This document shows positions 57,741 to 64,000 of a stretch of DNA of 64,000 nt, in pieces. Within the stretch, counting starts at the first letter, position 1, and every line of letters begins with the position of its first letter. The notes under the pieces are model-generated. The model searched no databases. It was not told the origin of the DNA and worked only from the letters and a program-made list of their open reading frames with translations. A program made the position numbers and the translations under genes. This DNA is from Mantis religiosa (lineage: Eukaryota; Arthropoda; Insecta; Mantodea; Mantidae). The stretch spans positions 1,564,501 to 1,628,500 of the forward strand of contig JAUKNK010000147.1 of NCBI GenBank assembly GCA_030765055.1. Direction: 5' to 3'.

Positions 57741-59005
57741 CGAGGCGGTGTCGCAAAGTTTTAATGATCGCCCGGTAGCTTTTATGTCAGAGTGATGAAA
57801 GTAATTCAGTGTCATCATTGATCCCTCGGGACATAATATTGGTAGTTTCTGTGATTTGAGTTCTTTTGATTTTTAAAGCGGGTGCCAGAAGTGACTGAGA
57901 CGTAAGATGAAGAAAATTGTGGCTCGTGGTGTGACAAGTTAATGCATTTGAAGAGTAAAGGTTCCCGGAAAATCCATAATGAGATGACGACTTTTTATGG
58001 AAATAATTGCCCATCGTATGACACTATTGTGAGGTGGAAATAGAATTTTCAAACTGGTCACATATCCCTGACAGATGAGGCAGGAGCTGGTAGACCGTCA
58101 ATGACAGACGATCCTGTCACAGTGAAGAAAGTTGAGTGTTTAATACTGGAAGACAGACGAGCAACCATCCAAATGATAATGAATGAGACACATCTTATTT
58201 ATGGTAGTGTGTGGCAGATTGTTCATAACGAACTGCACATGTCTAAAGTATTTGCACGCTGTGTTCCACGTTTGTTAACCCTTTCCAAAAGCAAACACGG
58301 CGTGAAATTTCAAGATAGATGTTGTTGCTTTTGTATCACGATGAAGATGACGTTTTTGATCGTCTAGTAACCATGGATATATCCTGGATCTCTCGGTATG
58401 ATCTAGAGACAAAAAACACATTCATGCAATGGAAACATGCCGAATCCCTCCCTCCCAAAAAAGGCAATGTTGCAAAAGTCAGCTCTGAGGTCCATGCTTT
58501 CAGTTTTCTGGAACTGTCGTGGAGTCATCCTTACAGATTATCTTGCCAAAGGTCAAACCATCACTGGCAGATACTACTGTAACCTTCTGGGCAAGTTACG
58601 AGCAGCTCTGATTAAAAAACGACGCGGCATACTCTCCAAAGGTGTTCATCGTCTGGCTGACAATGCACCAGCTCATTCATCTCAAGTTGCAGTGGGCAAA
58701 AGAAGGGAATGTGGATTTGAGGCCTTACAGCATTAGCCTTATTTGCCCGATTTTACACCAAGTGACATTTTCTGGTCACTACCTGTGGTCTGTGTTGTCG
58801 CCGATTTCACAGCACAAATGACGTCATTAATGGAGTGGAAGAGATTTTTAAAGCGAATCCTGCAGACTTCTCAAATCAAGGTATTCAGGTCACAAAGCCC
58901 AGGGAAAAATTTGTGAATATGCATGTTAACTACACAGAGAAAAACTAACAAGCACATATCAACAAAACCTCCGTATCACATTTTTAACTTTACGACGACC
59001 CCTCG
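57741..59005 (+). mobile_element. mariner-type DNA transposon (copy 3), degenerate, with TA duplication
   Basis: Ends CGAGGCGGTGTCGCAAAGTT (left) and, read inwards from the right, CGAGGGGTCGTCGTAAAGTT form inverted repeats. TA lies on both sides (57739-57740, 59006-59007). The transposase on + is broken: MTDDPVTVKKVECLILEDRR (HTH linker), TMDISWISRYDLETK (normally DETW), NCRGVILTDYLAKGQTITG with the second Asp, and LADNAPAHSSQVA with the third. About 1.26 kb is the usual length. It is a different subfamily from copies at 26.6 and 59.7 kb. Confidence 0.87.
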
Positions 59006-59009
59006 TATT

Positions 59010-59682
59010 AGCCAAAATAATATCGTGAAACAAAACCTCAAGAAATGAAAAGCTTTTAAAACAACACTGTGTAAGTAAATATGGTATTAATGTCTAAAAG
59101 TTAAAAACGCCACATACAAACCAAGAATGCATTCATATTGTGGGGAATAGCAATATGCTTTATCAGATAGGACGGTGAACAATTACTACGCAGTCATGTC
59201 ATATCCACATAGAATAATCTAAGGACATTTGCGAGTGGTCGAGGAGGCAACACATTTAACATCCGTCAGCCAATTTGTTTGTAACAAGCACGTATCTGGA
59301 TTTATGTAATCACGCAGAATATATGTGTAGCTAGCACACAAATTAATTAAATGAGTATATCTATAAAATATGTTATAACTGGGAGCCAACCACGAAATAT
59401 GATATATTACCGTAACAACACTTCCTGCTTAATGGTGTAACAAATTCTCCATCTCAAATAACCGTGGACAATTATTTCACCGTAATGTGTGCACACTTAA
59501 TTTTCGAGTTAATTAACAATCTCAAAATTTGTTCTAACAGTTTTGATGAAAATACATCCTGTTTGATATATCTTCAACAGAGAATAAATTCATTCAACCT
59601 ACTGCAAACGCCCTATCAAGTTCTCGCTCTGAATGACACATGCATAACTGGTAAACCGTAAAACTCTAATTCACCAAAATCA
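59010..59682. other. No recognisable gene
   Basis: AT-rich flank. The frame 59464-59661 (+) has no motif. Confidence 0.5.
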
Positions 59683-61738
59683 TAGGAGGTTGGTCTGAAG
59701 AGCTTTCAACATTAACAAAAAGATGGAAAAACTAGTAAGTAAAAAACTAGTGTATTTCGTTGCTCATCTGTTGACAGTTACTCACTAAAGTTTGGGCCAT
59801 TTTGGACGCTCAGTTGTTATGTAACACTCCTTTGAGTCAGTTGATGTGAGAGTTTTTATCAAAATTAATAAAATCGAGTATAGAGCTGTAATTAAATATT
59901 TGTTTCTGAAAGGCAATAGGTCCATGCAAATCAAATATTAGATGATTCTGTGTGTGGAGTCTCTGCACCATTATTTACCACAGAGATATTTTGGCGAGCT
60001 GAATTTAAACGTGGCCGTAAGAGCTTGGAGGGCGATGAATGTTCAGGACGCGCAAAACCTGCAGCTACCGACGAAAACATCGGAAAAGTTCACAAAATGG
60101 TGCTAGAAAAAAGCTAAATTACAGTGAGAGGGATAGAAGAGGCTAAGAAAATGTCAAAAGAACGTGTTCTTCACATATTAAACGAACATTTAGACATGTA
60201 AAGCTGTCCGCGCTTTGGGTATCGCGTTTGCTCACGTTAGACCAAAACCTTGTTCGAATAAACATTTCCAACGCAGTGCTAGTGTAGTTTAGGCGCAATA
60301 AATCCCAGGTTTACGCCGATTATTTACTGTAGATGAAACTTGGATACACCATTATACGCCAAAAATTAAAATACAGTTCAAACAGTGGACTGCAAAGGGG
60401 GAACCGGCTCCAAAAGAGCAAAATCTGTTCATTCGGCTGTGAAAGAGATGCCGATTGTTTTTTGGCATATTCATGGAGTTGGTTTATCTTTGATGAAGAT
60501 GATCTATTAAAATATTACAGGATCATACTACGCATCATTACGTGACAAGTTGAAAGCAGAACTTGCGGGAAAACGGCTACATTTTGATACCGAAATTATG
60601 GTGTGCCTGAAGCAAAGAATCATGATAGATGTCAAAGGAACGTTGGTTCTTTGTTACGACAAGGGGCAAGGCCATTTGCGTTGGTGAAACTGTATAACAA
60701 AGCCATGTAAGAAGCAGTGTCCTTAGATGTTTTCTAAAGGAATTGTCACTTGACGTGTATGAATAAGGATTTTTTTGGATCACTTACAATGGCGACCAAA
60801 ATAGCCACAACGGGATCTTGGTTGAAAAGGAATTTTGAGAGCGAAAGTTAGAGAGATATACACGCACAGCTGTGGTCAGAGGGCACTCTTCGGCGTGCAG
60901 CCGATGTGGCTATTTCGCGGCTAGGAAGCCATTATAAACAGTCTTCGGCGTGAAGCCGAGCAGAGGATTCTTCGGTGTCAGTCCGAGGAGACAAGAGTCT
61001 GAGCCGTGAAGCCTATTAGAGCGGTTAACTTGTTTTGTCTTGAATATTTGTCGGGTCATCAAAATTTATCGAGTAATAAACAATTAGCATTCAGTAACTC
61101 TAAACCGAGATTGGTAAACCTCGGTCGGCAGCTTCCATTTCGATGTTTGAAAAGAAGAAGCAGTGAATAAATAATTTGGAGACGGGCATTCCCATGTTGT
61201 GGAAATCTCCTTCTCACACCCATCCACGCATATCCTAAGAGAAATCTCATTGCTCGCCAACTTATTTGCTCGCCATTAAATTATTTGCATCAAATTGGCG
61301 TTCCAACGTGGAACTTGTGTACACCAATCATTTGTGTATCAATTTGCAGAAAAAGGAAATCCCGTTTCACCAAGACAACGCACTGTCTCACACCGCAGTG
61401 TGTGCAATGGCGAAAATCCACGAATTACGGTTCCAACTGCTTGACCATCCGCCTTACTCTACAGATCTAGCACCAAGCGACTTCTTTTTATTCCCTCATC
61501 TGAAAATTGCTCACGGAGGACAGAGGTGTTAGTCAAATGAAGAGGCAGTCACCTTCGTGAACAATTATTTTACAGAGAAAAACGCCGAATACTATTTGGA
61601 CGGATTACAGAGATGGGAGCACCACTGGGAGAAGTGTGTAGAGTTAAAAGAAGACTATGTTAAAAATAAAAATTAAAAAATTCTGCAAAAATATGTTGTG
61701 TCGTTATTAGGTTGGAAACTTTTTGTACCACCCTCGTA
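59683..61738 (+). mobile_element. mariner-type DNA transposon (copy 2), split by a solo LTR
   Basis: Inverted repeats: left TAGGAGGTTGGTCTGAAGAG, and right read inwards TACGAGGGTGGTACAAAAAG, both followed by a TTTC.AAC-type block. The transposase on + is broken near the start; it gives TVDETWIHHYTP with DETW intact, YASLRDKLKAELAGKR and, after the LTR, PFHQDNALSHTAV, LLDHPPYSTDLAPSDFFLF and a normal C-terminus (LQRWEHHWEKCVE). Without the 757-bp LTR and one 4-bp duplication it would be about 1.3 kb, the standard length. Closely related to copy 1 at 26616-27909. Confidence 0.87.
60585..61341. mobile_element. Solo LTR (757 bp) with ATTT target duplication
   Basis: It starts TGATACCGAAAT and ends TTTGTGTATCA, with 6-bp inverted ends TGATAC/GTATCA. 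ATTT occurs on both sides (60581-60584 and 61342-61345). The interior has three CTTCGG-type repeats (about 60887, 60941, 60969) and AATAAA near 61075. It lies between the mariner blocks AGKRLHF and QKKEIPFH, so it came in after the mariner. The family is unknown. Confidence 0.82.
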
Positions 61739-62269
61739 GATCTTGTTAAAGAGCACAACACATGTCCTATTAGTGTTTACTTTGCTTTAGAACTACTCAT
61801 TTCCGGGATATTCCTTGTTTAAATCTTTTGAAATATTTATACATGTCTCATACTGGGACTAATCGTGTATTTATTTCGTCCTTCTCTCCCTGGCTAATGG
61901 AGTGCTAATAGACTTTCAAAATCATCACAAAACAACCACATCTCACATTTGACAATCACTTAAACCTATAGCATTCTTTTATTCCTATTTTAGCTTAAAG
62001 AATTATCAAACTTAATAGTTCCATAATAATTTTATAAAGAGAGACAAGTTGTATGTGTATTCATAGTAGTCTCATAAGCGCAAATAAATTTGATATATTT
62101 TGCACTTATGAAAATCCCAATTCGTTCTGAAGGAAATCCAGTTGTAAATGAACTCCTAATTTATATCATGAAATATTAAAAATGGTAGACAAAGCCTTTG
62201 TGTATGAATGCGTACCTTAGAAGCTATAAAAGAACATGTTTACCATGAATCTCTAGAACAGGCTCCGCC
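61739..62269. other. No recognisable gene
   Basis: AT-rich sequence without motifs. Confidence 0.5.
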
Positions 62270-62506
62270 TGCATGCCTCGGTAGCGTGGTGGTAGAGTGT
62301 CTGCCTCACGTTCAAGAGGACCCGAGTTTGAATATCGGTCAAGGTGAGCTACTTAGATAAGGGTCTTTTCCGGGTTTCCCTTACCGTGCAAGAAGAATGT
62401 AGGGTAACTGTACTCTATGAAACCTGGGCTCATTTGAGTATAATTTCACCCATTCCATTCATCGTCCGATATAACTTAACGTTGGAGGACGTAAATTAAA
62501 AAAAAA
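62270..62506 (+). mobile_element. tRNA-derived SINE, copy E
   Basis: CCTCGGTAGCGTGGTGG head, B box GAGTTTGAATATCGG, shared body with some small deletions, A tail at 62497-62506. Flanks GGCTCCGCC (62261) and GGCTTTGCC (62507) are a probable target duplication. Confidence 0.9.
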
Positions 62507-62509
62507 GGC

Positions 62510-62964
62510 TTTGCCAACTACTATGCACGGTGTGCTTATACAGTTCGCACGGTGCTTGGTCGTTGCTGGCAAGTGCCAAGGAGATACGTCTCACGCAGTG
62601 GCGTTACCGTTCTGCACTTGCGTTACCATTAAATAATTAAGGACACGATAGTAGCGAAGGAACAATGCAGAAAATGTACAATTTGTGTTTTAATATCTCT
62701 GTCATACTTGTTGTTAAATTATATATCAGACAACCCGATACCAGTAATATTATTATGGCATTCAATCTTATAGAACCAAATGATGGCATATAAAATCAGT
62801 ATTTTTAATTACAAGAACGAAAATACTTTGTGAAAATTAGCATAATTTTGATCCTGAGGAAACTTAAAAATACAAAATAACAAAATAGTATTTACTGTAT
62901 AGTGATAATATTAAACAGAATACTTCATATTAAATGAATATACAACTTTCAAGTAAGAATTTTA
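62510..62964. other. No recognisable gene
   Basis: A GC-richer piece at 62510-62640 followed by AT-rich DNA. Nothing identifiable. Confidence 0.5.
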
Positions 62965-63745
62965 TACATTTAGTTTTCGGTAGACTCTCTTGCCTTCTGA
63001 AATCTTTTGGATTTCACAATATTAACCACATTTAGGGACAATGAAACACAACTCTGGACCCTTAATACACACTTCACGTTATGAACATTGATGTTGGCTC
63101 TCTGAGGGGTTGTAATGAGTTTCGTAGTTGAAAATAAGGATTCACATACATTGGTCGAACCAAACATTGCAATCATAGATGCGGCACGCCTGTGTAGTCA
63201 ATGGAACCTTTATTTGGGATATATCCTTTAGAAATCTAGCAAACTTACTCATTCTCTGTAACTGTCAGCTAACTCAGTGTCACATTTCAAGGTGATTCTT
63301 TTTGTTGTGCCTTTTATTGGCACCAGATCTAGCATTTCTTCCTCAAGTTCCAAATGATCATTTACTCTACGAATAAAAATACATAATTGAGCCATACTTG
63401 ATAAGTCAGTACTCTCGTCAATGGCAATAGAGAATGCAAAAATTCTCTTGCTCTTTCAGTAAGTTGTACGTAAATGTCCACCAGATTTTGAATTCTGGAT
63501 GAAATAATATGAAGTGACAGACATTCTCGAATTGGTGAACGCTAACAGGGGTGAATTTATTTGCAGCTATAAGCATATATCGTTTAATAAGTGTACCATC
63601 AGAAAAACTACAAGAAAATCTTGCAATTTCTGTTGCTATTTCGCAACTCACATAAACTGAGGTTTCTGCCATTCCGCCATCCCCTTCTTCCTGTTGCTCT
63701 TCCGGCAATGTGATCTTTTCTCTCAGCTTTTGTATCTCTGCAGTG
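62965..63745 (-). pseudogene. hAT-type transposase relic (GTF2IRD2/ZBED-like group)
   Basis: On minus: ATEIARFSCSFSDGTLIKRYM, VHQFENV (63708-63500), then in another frame AFSIAIDESTDLSSMAQL with FIRRVNDHLELEEEML, and finally AMFGSTNVCESLFSTTKLI with NINVHNVKCVLR. The IDESTD block contains a catalytic-region Asp and the CESLFST block the conserved end of hAT transposases. The middle of the protein is deleted. This transposase type has been domesticated in vertebrates, but here it is broken. Confidence 0.75.
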
Positions 63746-64000
63746 CGTTCTTCTTTTTATAGGACCGATTAATCATTAGCATGCAATGTATTAGAAGATT
63801 AAATCGTTTCAGCAATTGTCAATGAAACAAATAGCACCACCGCTACATTCCATGAAGCAGTACTCAGTTTCCCATTCGGAATTGACATAATATGTTGGCG
63901 TGGGTACCCCTCGCTTTAATCAGTGCCCTTGCATATCAAACTGACACTGAAGTACGGACAGCCACTGCTACGGAAGTCAAAGCTTGCGAAGCACGCACCG
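63746..64000. other. No recognisable gene
   Basis: Outer flank of the hAT relic. Terminal inverted repeats were not found within the window. Confidence 0.4.

Overview
The window is repeat-dense nuclear DNA of an insect. The evidence is a short (TTAGG)n tract, the ancestral arthropod telomere unit, together with degenerate insect-type transposons (Ty3/gypsy, Jockey and R1-like LINEs, Penelope-like elements, mariner, hAT) and five copies of one tRNA-derived SINE. The species cannot be named from the sequence; a large-genome insect such as a polyneopteran is a guess. I found no conventional host gene, no rRNA, no intact cellular tRNA, no CRISPR array and nothing prokaryotic. Almost every feature is a mobile element or its remains.

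Region 1 (1-14760) is the most unusual part. It is a head-to-head palindrome with arms of about 6.83 kb around a 117-bp spacer (6828-6944). Each arm carries a protein-primed-type family B DNA polymerase pointing away from the centre. The right copy is open (8824-12459, 1211 aa from its first in-frame ATG); the left copy is split by one missing base. Each arm also has three or more copies of a repeat upstream of the polymerase, a GGT microsatellite (12 versus 16 units), an array of tRNA-promoter-like modules, and distal repeats that lead on the right into a 102-bp satellite and (TTAGG)n. No integrase, capsid, packaging ATPase or protease is present, unlike a Polinton/Maverick or adintovirus.

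Region 2 (14.8-24.5 kb) holds a 5'-truncated, heavily mutated Ty3/gypsy element on + and a nearly full-length, dead Jockey-type LINE on -. Region 3 (24.5-46 kb) is a mosaic of short relics: mariner pieces, Penelope-like fragments with GIY-YIG endonuclease and hammerhead-like motifs, LINE tails, SINEs, a solo LTR, microsatellites and long AT-rich stretches with nothing recognisable.

Region 4 (46167-56925) is a second, younger copy of the same gypsy family, on -, with two LTRs and a TTAT target duplication. An R1-like LINE (49121-55250, on +) is inserted in it, and about 1.1 kb of the gypsy gag-pol junction is missing at the insertion site. Region 5 (57-64 kb) has two further mariners, one split by a solo LTR with its own ATTT duplication, another SINE and a hAT transposase relic.

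The order of insertion can be read from the nesting: solo LTR inside mariner; PLE inside LINE; SINE inside LINE tail; LINE inside LINE; R1-like LINE inside gypsy. The palindromic polymerase element is the best candidate for an undescribed system, possibly a linear-plasmid-like or telomere-associated selfish element. Every percentage and boundary here is by eye.
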